This document shows positions 43,627 to 52,054 of a stretch of 64,000 nucleotides of DNA, piece after piece. The stretch's first letter is position 1; each line of letters begins with the position of its first letter. The DNA is from Arcanobacterium haemolyticum (GTDB lineage: Bacteria > Actinomycetota > Actinomycetes > Actinomycetales > Actinomycetaceae), in assembly GCA_021532125.1 (NCBI GenBank), contig JADYUX010000002.1, positions 186,001 through 250,000 of the forward strand, read 5' to 3'. Under the pieces are notes generated by a model. That model did not search any database. It was not told the DNA's origin and saw nothing but the letters and a program-made list of their open reading frames with translations. Made by a program: the position numbers and the translations under genes.

Positions 43627-44334
43627 CTAGCTAAGCGCAGCTGCTACAGCGAGTTCTAGAGCCTTATGGAACTTCGTTTCACGTTCCTCTGCCGACATAT
43701 CCTGGCTTGAATCGAAAAGGTGGTCGGAGACAGTGAGAACGGCGAGAGCTTCCTTACCGAGATCGGCCGCTATGCCGTAGAGAGCGGCAGCCTCCATCTC
43801 GACGCCGAGAGTCCCAAGGGCGGCGAGGCGTTCGGATTGCTCGATGGGATTGCCATAGAACTTGTCCCGAGATACGACGGGTCCAACCTTGACTGTGGGG
43901 TCGTTGCCTGCGGCAGCGACGGCAGCGGAGAGCAAGCTCCATGAGGCGGTTGCCGAGAATGCGATACCGGGGCAGAGCGTGCTGTTGATCGCAGAATCTG
44001 TGTGTGCACCGATTGCTACAACGACGTCACCAGCCTGGACGTTTGACGATAGACCTCCGCATGTTCCAACGCGAATAATGCGTTCAACGCCATAGAAGGA
44101 GAACAGCTCGGTTGCGTAGATGGAAAGTGAGGGCTGACCCATTCCAGAGGCCATAACTGAGAGGGGCCTGCCGTTGTGTGTGCCGGTGTAGCCGCCGATG
44201 CCACGTACGTCGGAGACTTTCACCGCGTCGGGCATAAGGAGCTCAGCGATGCGCTCTGCTCGTTTGGGATCTCCTGGCATGAGGACTGCCGGAGCGAAAT
44301 CTCCCGGCTTGGCAGTGATATGAGGTGTTGCCAC
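43627..44334 (-). CDS. deoD: Purine-nucleoside phosphorylase, DeoD type
   Basis: A 235-residue enzyme that cleaves purine (deoxy)nucleosides with phosphate, feeding the purine salvage pathway. It opens MATPHITAKPGDFAPAVLMP, then GDPKRAERIA, GMGQPSLSIYATELFSFYGV, the phosphate and ribose site RVGTCGGL, the EMEAAALYGIAADLGKEAL segment (active-site Met-Glu) near residue 177, and TVSDHLF with the catalytic Asp near 201. This is the hexameric DeoD class, not the trimeric PunA class usual in mycobacteria. Lies upstream of the DtxR-type gene on the same strand. Confidence 0.95.
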   Translation of the reverse strand: MATPHITAKPGDFAPAVLMPGDPKRAERIAELLMPDAVKVSDVRGIGGYTGTHNGRPLSVMASGMGQPSLSIYATELFSFYGVERIIRVGTCGGLSSNVQAGDVVVAIGAHTDSAINSTLCPGIAFSATASWSLLSAAVAAAGNDPTVKVGPVVSRDKFYGNPIEQSERLAALGTLGVEMEAAALYGIAADLGKEALAVLTVSDHLFDSSQDMSAEERETKFHKALELAVAAALS

Positions 44335-44625
44335 GTTCTATCTCCTTTGACATTTTCTAACGGGATGCCAACCGCCGTATTCTAACGCTTAAGCTTGATA
44401 GCAACCGCTAATCGCTGGGGATAAAAGCAAGGAAACCGCTTCTATCCGCGCATTGAAGCCCGCGCACGCCAGGCGCAACACATTGGTGGGGCACCGCAAC
44501 GATGACGCGTATGTCACATGGTACAGTGCTCGGCAGTGGGCTGTGCCATCAACGTTGCGTCGATATTTCGGTAGTGTTGAGCCGGAGAAAATCTATTGCC
44601 GGTGAGATCAGGAGCTCGGAACAAT

Positions 44626-45390
44626 ATGGCGTCCACGTACAAACTTGTTGCCTTTGATTTGGACGATACGCTCGCCCCATCTAAGTCGCCTTTGCCAGCA
44701 CGAATGGCGAAAGCCTTGCGTTCTTTGCTTTCGGTAAGTGAGGTCTGTGTAATTTCGGGTGGACAGTTCGGCCAGTTCGAGTCTCAACTGTTGGCGGGCT
44801 TGGAAGCGAGCGACGATCAGCTTGGGCGCCTTCACCTTATGCCGACATGTGGAACGCGATACCTCCTTTTCCGAGATGGCCGGTGGAGCGACGTGTATGC
44901 CCGTAACCTCACCGAGGACGAGCGTCGCGGAGCGATGGCAGCCGTGGAGGAGGAAGCTCGTCGGCTCGGTCTGTGGGAGGAGAAGACGTGGGGCCCGATT
45001 CTTGAGGATCGCGGTTCGCAGGTGACGTTCTCTGCCCTTGGACAGGAGGCTCCGCTTGAGGCAAAGAAAGCGTGGGACCCTGATGGGTCAAAGAAAGAGC
45101 TTCTCCGTGAGGCCGTGGCGGGACGTTTGCCTGAACTCGAGGTTCGCTCCGGGGGATCGACGTCTGTTGATATCACACGTAAGGGTATTGATAAGGCATA
45201 CGGAATTGAGGAGTTAGCCAAGCAGACTGGCTACTCCATTGTGGACATGTTGTTCGTAGGTGATCGCCTCGATGAGGGCGGAAACGATTACCCTGTCTTG
45301 CGCCTGGGAATTGACACTCATCCTGTTACCGGCTGGGAAGATACTGCAGACTTCATTGAGGACTACTGCCGTCGTGCGGAAGTGAAGTAG
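44626..45390 (+). CDS. HAD-superfamily (IIB, phosphomannomutase-like) hydrolase
   Basis: A 254-residue protein with HAD motif I FDLDDTLAPSKSPL (residues about 9-22), motif II VISGGQFGQF near 44, a Lys (motif III) in the cap-to-core region near KGIDKAYGIEEL, and motif IV FVGDRLDEGGNDYPV near 208. The IIB cap and SVDITRKGIDK motif match eukaryotic-type phosphomannomutase or sucrose-phosphatase relatives. Phosphosugar phosphatase activity is likely, with the substrate unknown. The ATG 44626 follows AGGAG by 12 bases; a TTG at 44596 is also in frame. Overlaps the VKOR gene by one base. Confidence 0.82.
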   Translation: MASTYKLVAFDLDDTLAPSKSPLPARMAKALRSLLSVSEVCVISGGQFGQFESQLLAGLEASDDQLGRLHLMPTCGTRYLLFRDGRWSDVYARNLTEDERRGAMAAVEEEARRLGLWEEKTWGPILEDRGSQVTFSALGQEAPLEAKKAWDPDGSKKELLREAVAGRLPELEVRSGGSTSVDITRKGIDKAYGIEELAKQTGYSIVDMLFVGDRLDEGGNDYPVLRLGIDTHPVTGWEDTADFIEDYCRRAEVK

Positions 45391-46088
45391 TGATGATGAC
45401 TCACCAAGGTATGAGTATCGATGGGATGAGCGACGAAGATCTTTCCTCCTACCTCGCAAGCGTGGAAGATCGTCGGGAAGCCCGCCCAACTGAGGCACAG
45501 CGTGAGGGCGGAGCGCCGCGCGAACTCGCGATCCTTATGATCTTCTCAGGGATCGTCGGAATGTTTGCGTCTCTCGAGCTTATTTTGGCGGAGAAGCAGA
45601 TTCTCACGAATCCAACGGCTGAGCTGTCATGTGACCTCAACCCCTTGATCGGATGCGGTAAGTTCCTCACCTCAGATTTCAATACGTTGTTTTTCGGGGT
45701 GACGAACGCACTGTTCGGGTTGGCATTTTTTGCGGGGGTCACGGCCTTGGGGCTGGTCCTCGTGACTGGTGGTCGTTTCGGAGTCTGGTTGTGGCGTGCA
45801 CTTGATGCCGCAATGGTGCTTGCTGCGGCGTGGCTTGTGTGGTTCCAGTACACGTCGTTCGTTGAAGAACGCGCGCTATGCCCCTATTGCTTGCTGACAT
45901 GGTTCGTCACAATCCCATTGATTGTCAATGTTCTAGCGCGCTCAGTTCAGGCAGGTCACATCCCTTCGCCTGATGGTTTGCGGCGGTTCCTTGTCCATGG
46001 CCGTTGGTACATCGTGATGGGGATATACGCGGTGATTATCGTGGCGGCTGTCGTGTGGTTCTGGGATATGTGGCAGTTCGTTTTCTAA
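45390..46088 (+). CDS. Vitamin K epoxide reductase (VKOR) family membrane protein
   Basis: A 232-residue protein with five likely membrane segments. The VKOR redox features are present: a loop Cys pair in LSCDLNPLIGCGKF (residues about 79-92) and the active-site CPYC near 165-168. Bacterial VKORs reoxidise a DsbA-like partner with quinone and thus drive disulfide formation in exported proteins, a known feature of actinobacteria lacking DsbB. Start options are GTG 45390 (overlapping the HAD stop) and ATG at 45393 or 45396. The 30 N-terminal residues are acidic and cytoplasmic. Confidence 0.9.
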   Translation: MMMTHQGMSIDGMSDEDLSSYLASVEDRREARPTEAQREGGAPRELAILMIFSGIVGMFASLELILAEKQILTNPTAELSCDLNPLIGCGKFLTSDFNTLFFGVTNALFGLAFFAGVTALGLVLVTGGRFGVWLWRALDAAMVLAAAWLVWFQYTSFVEERALCPYCLLTWFVTIPLIVNVLARSVQAGHIPSPDGLRRFLVHGRWYIVMGIYAVIIVAAVVWFWDMWQFVF

Positions 46089-46094
46089 GACACT

Positions 46095-46124
46095 CGTGGG
46101 GCTCCGGTGAATCGGGGCCCCACG
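46095..46124. terminator. Terminator between VKOR and HIT genes
   Basis: 8-bp stem CGTGGGGC/GCCCCACG with inner CCG/CGG pairs, followed on the plus strand by TTTATC. Converging genes flank it. Just downstream is a short direct repeat, GTATAGACCGC at 46133-46143 and 46151-46161. Confidence 0.75.
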
Positions 46125-46211
46125 TTTATCTTGTATAGACCGCTTGTCTCGTATAGACCGCCGGTGCGAGCTGCTCGAGTCGCACCGAGTTGGCCGCTTA
46201 GTTGGATGTTG

Positions 46212-46652
46212 TCACGCGAGCTTGTGGAGGTTCTTAGGCACGAACTCCCCAAATCCAAGATCGACGAGCGCGGAGCGTACGGCCTTGACGTCGCTATCGA
46301 GGACGTCACCTGGGAGGTCATGCATAGCGTTCGCAAAATTGAGGTCGGATTCGCTTTGGGCAGGAATGACGTGAATATGTGTGTGAGGAACACCTAGTCC
46401 GGCGACGACGTACATGGCCCTACGGCCAGGAAATGCTCGCTCTTGGGCACGGCCAATCCTATGGGCAACCCGCATGAGGTGCCCGACGAGTTCCTCGGGT
46501 AGATCGGTAATCTTGTCTACTTCCTGTCGCGGAACGACGAGGAGGTGGCCATGTGCGTGGGGCTCGATCGTCGCGAATACGGCACATCGCTCGTCTGCGT
46601 ATGCGAAGCGGCCTGAGAACTCGCCACTAATGATTTTGGAAAAGACACTCAT
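46212..46652 (-). CDS. HIT-family (histidine triad) nucleotide-binding protein
   Basis: A 146-residue protein that starts SVFSKIISGEFSGRFAYADE, contains IEPHAHGHLLVVPRQEVDKI near residues 29-48, and has the catalytic histidine triad PHTHIHVIP near 88-96. The family hydrolyses AMP-lysine or adenylated substrates and other dinucleotides. Length fits a Hint/Fhit-like single-domain protein with a 45-residue C-terminal extension. Convergent with the VKOR gene, divergent from leuS. Confidence 0.92.
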   Translation of the reverse strand: MSVFSKIISGEFSGRFAYADERCAVFATIEPHAHGHLLVVPRQEVDKITDLPEELVGHLMRVAHRIGRAQERAFPGRRAMYVVAGLGVPHTHIHVIPAQSESDLNFANAMHDLPGDVLDSDVKAVRSALVDLGFGEFVPKNLHKLA

Positions 46653-46812
46653 GCGCTCATTCTAGGGCGACAAGGCTTGGCGCGAGCATTCTCTCGTCGC
46701 CCCTGGTTTCGTTTGTACAAACCGTGAGGCGCCCAACAATGGGCAGAATCGGGGCTAGATGAAGCACTGCGATACCCTTGGAATCAGATCAACAGAATGT
46801 CAAAGGAGAGCA

Positions 46813-49755
46813 ATGAGCACGCAGGCGGCCGAACCAACTCAGTTCCGCTATACGGCTGAGCTGGCCAACAGCATTGAGGCAAGCTGGCAGCAACGCTGGG
46901 AGGATGAGGGCACATTCCATGCTCCGAACCCTGTTGGCGATTTGGCGGGTGAGGTCAGTGCGGAAAAGTTCTACATTCTGGACATGTTCCCCTACCCGTC
47001 TGGCAAGGGCCTGCATGTGGGGCATCCTCTTGGCTACATTGCAACAGATACGGTTGCTCGCTACCAGCGTATGAAGGGCAAGAATGTCCTTTATACGATG
47101 GGCTACGACGCCTTTGGTCTACCTGCCGAACAATACGCAGTTCAGACTGGTCAGCACCCGCGCATTACAACGGAGCAGAATGTCGCGAACATGCGTCATC
47201 AGCTTCGTATCATTGGTCTTTCCCACGATAGTCGTCGTTCCTTCTCGACAACCGATGTCGAGTATGTGAAGTGGACGCAGTGGATTTTCCTGCAGGTGTT
47301 TAATTCGTGGTTCGATCCAGAAGCGATCCGGCGGGACGGCCGTGGCAAAGGTGCCGCTCGGCCGATTTCGGAGCTTCGGTCGAAGCTCGAATCAGGTGAG
47401 GTAGCTGTTCCGGGTGGCAGGGAATGGTCGAGCCTGTCGGCAAAAGAACGAGCCGAGGTCGTCGATTCCTTCCGTCTTGCCTACGTCTCGGAGGCTCCTG
47501 TCAATTGGTGCCCGGGCCTTGGCACCGTGTTGGCTAATGAGGAAGTAACATCGGAAGGCCGTTCGGAGCGAGGAAACTACCCCGTATTTAAACGGAATCT
47601 CCGTCAGTGGATGATGAGGATTACGGCGTACGCTGACCGCCTGTCTGAGGATCTTGACACGATTGATTGGCCCGAGAAAGTGCGCCTTATGCAGCGCAAC
47701 TGGATTGGACGTTCTGAGGGTGCATCAGTTCTTTTTGATGTACCGGAGGCTCCGAAGGACGGCGACGAAAACGCCCAGCTCGAGGTCTATACGACCCGGC
47801 CCGACACTCTCTTTGGTGCGACATTTATGGTCGTCGCTCCTGAGCATCCGATCCTCGGCGGAACGGTTCCCGGTGGTAGCGACGATGAATCTAATCTGAC
47901 GGTTCCAGCCATCTGGCCAGAGGGTACGAAGGATGCCTGGACCGGGGGAGCTGCTACTCCTCGGGAGGCTGTGGCTCGTTACCGTAGCGAAGCAGCACAC
48001 AAGTCTGAAGTCGAACGCGCAGATGAAGGACGCGTTAAGACGGGTGTGTTCTCCGGCTTCTTCGGTATCAACCCTGTGAACGGGCGCGAGGTACCGATCT
48101 TCGTCGCCGATTACGTACTTATGGGCTATGGCACTGGTGCAATCATGGCTGTTCCCGCCCACGACGATCGCGACTGGGCTTTCGCTAAGAAGTACGAGCT
48201 CGATATCATCCGGACAATTGGTCCTGCTGAGGACCCTTATGCTCCCAACCTTGACGAGGCTGCGTACACGGATGATGGCGTTGCTGTCGATTCGCAAAAC
48301 GACGCAATTTCACTCAACGGCCTGGGGAAGGACGAAGCTAAGGCAAAGATGACGGCCTGGCTCGAGGAGATTGGTAAGGGCACATTTACGGTGACGCACC
48401 GTTTGCGTGACTGGCTCTTCTCTCGCCAACGTTATTGGGGTGAACCATTCCCGATCGTTTGGGACGACGAAGGCAACGTCCACGCTTTGCCTGAATCAGC
48501 GTTGCCTGTCGAGCTTCCGGAAATTAACGATTACTCGCCGAAGTCCTACGATCCGGATGATGCTGACTCGATGCCCGAGCCACCGCTCTCGCGGGCACAA
48601 GAATGGGTTGATGTCGAGCTCGATCTTGGCGATGGGCTCAAGACGTACCACCGTGATACCAACACGATGCCGCAGTGGGCAGGCTCGTGCTGGTACGAAT
48701 TGCGCTACGCTGATCCAACGAATCCTGACGCATTTTGTGCTCCCGAGAACGAGGCCTATTGGATGGGTCCGCGCCCGGAAAACGGCAACGTGTCGGGAGG
48801 TACAGATCTCTATGTCGGCGGTGTTGAGCACGCTGTGCTGCACTTGCTCTACGCGCGGTTCTGGCACAAGGTTCTTTTCGATCTTGGCTACGTCTCCTCA
48901 TTCGAACCTTTCCACAAGCTCTTCAATCAGGGATATGTGCAGGCTTACGCTTACACGGATGCGCGTGGGCAGTACGTCCCTGCCGACGAGGTTGTTGAAA
49001 GTGGCACTGATGAATCGGGTGAACCGACGTTCACATGGAATGGTGAACCGGTCAACCGTGAGTACGGCAAGATGGGCAAGTCCTTGAAGAATATCGTCAC
49101 TCCTGACGATATGTGTGCCGAGTACGGTGCGGACACATTCCGACTTTATGAGATGTCGATGGGGCCGCTCGACGTGTCCCGTCCGTGGGAGACGCGCGCT
49201 GTTGTGGGATCGCAGCGATTCCTGCAGCGGCTGTGGCGTAATGTCATTGACGAGTCGACTGGTGAGGTCACAGTCGTCGACGGCGATCTTGACACTGAAA
49301 CGGCGAAACTTCTCGCGCGTACGGTCGCGGATGTGACAGCTGAGTACGACGCTATGCGCGTCAATACGGCAATCGCCAAAATGATTATTCTCAACAACCA
49401 TCTCACGAGCCTTCCGAAGGTTCCGCGCAAGGCGGTTGAAGATCTCATCCTTATGGTCGCACCGGTGGCACCGCACATTGCTGAGGAGTTGTGGTCAAGG
49501 CTTGGGCATCCGCAGTCGTTGGCACGCGAACCATTCCCTGTTGTGAGCGATGAAGCCTTGCTCGTTGATGACACTGTGACGTGCGTGGTGCAGGTTAAGG
49601 GCAAGGTTCGTGATCGCCTTGAGGTCCCTGCCGATATTTCCGATGAGGATCTTACAGCTCGCGCACTGGCTTCGGATCGTGTCCAGAAGTTCCTTGAGGG
49701 TGAGCCGCGTAAAGTTATCGTTCGTGCGCCTGGCCTCGTCAATATTGTTCCGTGA
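46813..49755 (+). CDS. leuS: Leucine--tRNA ligase
   Basis: A 980-residue class Ia synthetase charging tRNA-Leu. The HIGH motif HVGHPLGY is near residue 70 after PYPSGKGL; a CP1 editing domain has [20 protein letters not shown] near 332; the KMSKS loop appears as KMGKSLKN near 753; and a C-terminal anticodon domain ends APGLVNIVP. The protein is longer than E. coli LeuRS (about 860) through actinobacterial-type insertions, for example around residues 170-230. I start at the ATG with AAGGAG 8 bases upstream. No T-box leader is present in the short upstream region. Confidence 0.96.
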   Translation: MSTQAAEPTQFRYTAELANSIEASWQQRWEDEGTFHAPNPVGDLAGEVSAEKFYILDMFPYPSGKGLHVGHPLGYIATDTVARYQRMKGKNVLYTMGYDAFGLPAEQYAVQTGQHPRITTEQNVANMRHQLRIIGLSHDSRRSFSTTDVEYVKWTQWIFLQVFNSWFDPEAIRRDGRGKGAARPISELRSKLESGEVAVPGGREWSSLSAKERAEVVDSFRLAYVSEAPVNWCPGLGTVLANEEVTSEGRSERGNYPVFKRNLRQWMMRITAYADRLSEDLDTIDWPEKVRLMQRNWIGRSEGASVLFDVPEAPKDGDENAQLEVYTTRPDTLFGATFMVVAPEHPILGGTVPGGSDDESNLTVPAIWPEGTKDAWTGGAATPREAVARYRSEAAHKSEVERADEGRVKTGVFSGFFGINPVNGREVPIFVADYVLMGYGTGAIMAVPAHDDRDWAFAKKYELDIIRTIGPAEDPYAPNLDEAAYTDDGVAVDSQNDAISLNGLGKDEAKAKMTAWLEEIGKGTFTVTHRLRDWLFSRQRYWGEPFPIVWDDEGNVHALPESALPVELPEINDYSPKSYDPDDADSMPEPPLSRAQEWVDVELDLGDGLKTYHRDTNTMPQWAGSCWYELRYADPTNPDAFCAPENEAYWMGPRPENGNVSGGTDLYVGGVEHAVLHLLYARFWHKVLFDLGYVSSFEPFHKLFNQGYVQAYAYTDARGQYVPADEVVESGTDESGEPTFTWNGEPVNREYGKMGKSLKNIVTPDDMCAEYGADTFRLYEMSMGPLDVSRPWETRAVVGSQRFLQRLWRNVIDESTGEVTVVDGDLDTETAKLLARTVADVTAEYDAMRVNTAIAKMIILNNHLTSLPKVPRKAVEDLILMVAPVAPHIAEELWSRLGHPQSLAREPFPVVSDEALLVDDTVTCVVQVKGKVRDRLEVPADISDEDLTARALASDRVQKFLEGEPRKVIVRAPGLVNIVP

Positions 49756-49765
49756 TCTCTGGGTG

Positions 49766-49790
49766 GGTGAGGTGGTGAGATTGCCTCACC
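49766..49790 (+). terminator. Hairpin after leuS
   Basis: 7-bp stem GGTGAGG/CCTCACC with an 11-base loop, 11 bases after the leuS stop. No T-run. Confidence 0.5.
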
Positions 49791-49935
49791 TGCCCTTGAG
49801 ATCTTCAGTAATATCCAAGAGACGACGATGCGTATTGCTGGGGCGTTCATCGGCTGCGAGATACTCAGAGTCGATGATGCTTGGTTCGTCGCGTGCCATG
49901 GTTGGCGCGAGAAATGTAGGTAAAGGAAGGAACAC

Positions 49936-50901
49936 ATGGTCGCTTTTGTCACCTCAATTACTGAGGAGGACTTCGATGGTCTCAAGGCCTGGCGCCTGAG
50001 TGTTCCTGATGGTCCCTCGGCCCTCGTCGCCGAGCATGGTGCCACGCTCATTTCGTGGCAGCCTGCTCCTGGAGCTGAGGTCATTGAGGGCTATACCAGT
50101 GCTGCCGAGTTACGTGCTCATGCGGGCGGTCGTTCGGCGATCATGGCACCATGGGCCGGGCATATCTCTGGCGATTCGTACCAGTTTGGCGGTGTGAAGG
50201 TTCCTGTTGATGCGTCGACGATGGGTCTTGTAGCTTCATCTGAATTTGAACGCGTTTACGCGGGTGATGCCTTGTGTTTGACCACGCGGATCGCCGCTTG
50301 CGAAAGCTACCCGTGGGATCTCGATATCTCGGTGATTTTCTCGCTAGAGGGCGGCGCGCAAGGTTTCGAGCACCTTTCTATCACGATCGATGCGACGAAT
50401 ACGTCAGATAAGCCTGCGCCTGTGAGCTTGAGTTGGCAGCCGTATGTCAAGCTTCCTGAACTTGAGGGAATTTCTAATTTGTCGCTCCAGATCCCGGCCC
50501 GGACGAAAGTGCTTTACGGCGGCAACGCGGTGCCGCTGACGGGAGATGCCGCTTTCGCGGGTGTCGCTTCGCCGGTTCGTGTTGATTATCTCGGTGCGCT
50601 TCGGATCGAGGAGTCTTTTACCAACCTCGTACCCAACGAGGATGGGGTTGTCGTTACGTCGTTGACGAATCCCGCGCGTGGCACACAGGTTCTCCTTACC
50701 CAGGAACCGAGCGAGGCGCCCGTTGTTCGTGTCTATACGGGCGACGAAAACGCGCGCAATCCGCGTGAGGCTATCGCTGTGTCTCCGCGTTCAGCTTTGG
50801 ACAATGCGTTCAATCGTGCGGATGTCGCTGCGCGTCTTCCTCTCGAGCCAGGACAGACGCGGTCGCTTACTGCCACGCTGAGCTATCGTGGCGCGAAGTA
50901 G
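49936..50901 (+). CDS. D-hexose-6-phosphate mutarotase / aldose 1-epimerase-like protein
   Basis: A 321-residue soluble beta-sandwich protein. Segments FDGLKAWRLSVPDGPSALVA, EHGATLISWQPAPGAEVIEG, GGRSAIMAPWAGHISGDSYQ and the late VVRVYTGDENARNPREAIAV follow the galactose-mutarotase-like fold of the YeaD group, which interconverts alpha and beta glucose 6-phosphate. The catalytic His and Glu pair of aldose epimerases is not clear-cut here, so the exact substrate is unsure. An AAGGAAGG ribosome site precedes the ATG. It stands between leuS and comEA without overlap. Confidence 0.78.
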   Translation: MVAFVTSITEEDFDGLKAWRLSVPDGPSALVAEHGATLISWQPAPGAEVIEGYTSAAELRAHAGGRSAIMAPWAGHISGDSYQFGGVKVPVDASTMGLVASSEFERVYAGDALCLTTRIAACESYPWDLDISVIFSLEGGAQGFEHLSITIDATNTSDKPAPVSLSWQPYVKLPELEGISNLSLQIPARTKVLYGGNAVPLTGDAAFAGVASPVRVDYLGALRIEESFTNLVPNEDGVVVTSLTNPARGTQVLLTQEPSEAPVVRVYTGDENARNPREAIAVSPRSALDNAFNRADVAARLPLEPGQTRSLTATLSYRGAK

Positions 50902-51001
50902 GAAGACGAGTTGTTCTCCACAGGGGGATAGGACCCTTTAGTTTTCCACAGGTCGCGGTAGAGGGCAGCGACGAGAGCCATATATCGCTCATAGTTGCGT
51001 T

Positions 51002-52054
51002 ATGCAGCATCCTCCACCTCGACGTTCGTCGCTGATTTCTCCCACGAGCACGGCAGATCCAGCAGCCAGTTCACAGGGCGGATATGGTCATGGTTCCTCC
51101 CACCCTCGTGCTGGCGAACGTGCGCCGTGGCGCCGCCGGCTCCCTGAGAAAGCTTCTCAGGATGCTGGCACCGATTTTCCTCATTCGGAGCAAGAGTCGG
51201 AGCGGTCAAACGACGAGCGCCGCGGAGCATCTCGATCTGAGTCGAGAAGGCGACGAGCTCGCGAAACGCACAGCGCCGAATGTCGCGATGATACCGGCGC
51301 CATGCGGATGTTTGAGAGTGCTGAGGCACCATGTCGAGATCGTCCGCATGACTCAGGCAAGAAGCGAGGTGCGCCGCCATTTCTCCTCGCGACAGGGACC
51401 GGCGAGGACGTCGCTGCATTCGGCACACGCCATGCTCGATGGCGGTGGCTTCTCACCGGGGATCCTCTGCGGATTCTGTCACTCATACTCGGCCTAGCGC
51501 TCAGCGCGACGTGGATTTGGATTGTCGTCGATAGCCGCGATGTATCCACTCGGGCAGTGTCGGATTCGCTACCAAGCTCATCCGTCACCGAGGCATACAC
51601 ACCTGAAAGCTCCGAAGAAACGGCAAGCGACATCGTCGTGTACGTCTCTGGTGAAGTTCAGCGGCCAGGACTGTATCATGTGCCCGCCTTATCTCGTGTT
51701 GGAGACGCCGTTACGCACGCCGGTGGGCTCACTGACGAAGCTGATCTCGCCGCTATCAACCTCGCTTCGGCACTCGACGATGGCGTGCACGTCCACATTC
51801 CAGGAGTAGGTGAATCCTTGCCCGCGTCTGGTGGAGCGGGAGGTGCCACGAGCACGACTGCCGCTAAGGTGCATTTGAATTCGGCTGATGCTGCTCAGCT
51901 CGAAACCCTCCCAGGTATCGGCCCCTCGCTCGCACAGAGCATCCTTGACTGGCGCAATGAGCATGGGAAATTTGCAGCAGTAGAAGATCTCCTCAGCGTC
52001 TCAGGAATCGGCTCGGCAACCTTCGACAAGCTTAAAGACAAGGTCGATGTCTAA
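51002..52054 (+). CDS. comEA: Competence protein ComEA (SLBB plus helix-hairpin-helix)
   Basis: A 350-residue DNA-uptake protein. A long Arg/Ser-rich, disordered N-terminal part (1-150) precedes one membrane anchor near residues 155-180 (ILSLILGLALSATWIWIVVD). An SLBB-like domain follows (VVYVSGEVQRPGLYHVPALS, near 204), then twin HhH motifs at the C-terminus (VHLNSADAAQLETLPGIGPS and VEDLLSVSGIGSATFDKLKD). It should sit outside the membrane and hand double-stranded DNA to ComEC. No Shine-Dalgarno is seen before the ATG, so a leaderless transcript or a later start is possible. Overlaps comEC by 8 bases. Confidence 0.88.
   Translation: MQHPPPRRSSLISPTSTADPAASSQGGYGHGSSHPRAGERAPWRRRLPEKASQDAGTDFPHSEQESERSNDERRGASRSESRRRRARETHSAECRDDTGAMRMFESAEAPCRDRPHDSGKKRGAPPFLLATGTGEDVAAFGTRHARWRWLLTGDPLRILSLILGLALSATWIWIVVDSRDVSTRAVSDSLPSSSVTEAYTPESSEETASDIVVYVSGEVQRPGLYHVPALSRVGDAVTHAGGLTDEADLAAINLASALDDGVHVHIPGVGESLPASGGAGGATSTTAAKVHLNSADAAQLETLPGIGPSLAQSILDWRNEHGKFAAVEDLLSVSGIGSATFDKLKDKVDV

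Noticed and set aside
46133-46161. Direct repeat GTATAGACCGC twice as an attachment or iteron site
   Set aside because: Only two short copies next to a terminator; no integrase or replication gene nearby.
46653-46812. T-box leader before leuS
   Set aside because: The region is too short and has no T-box sequence or specifier stem.
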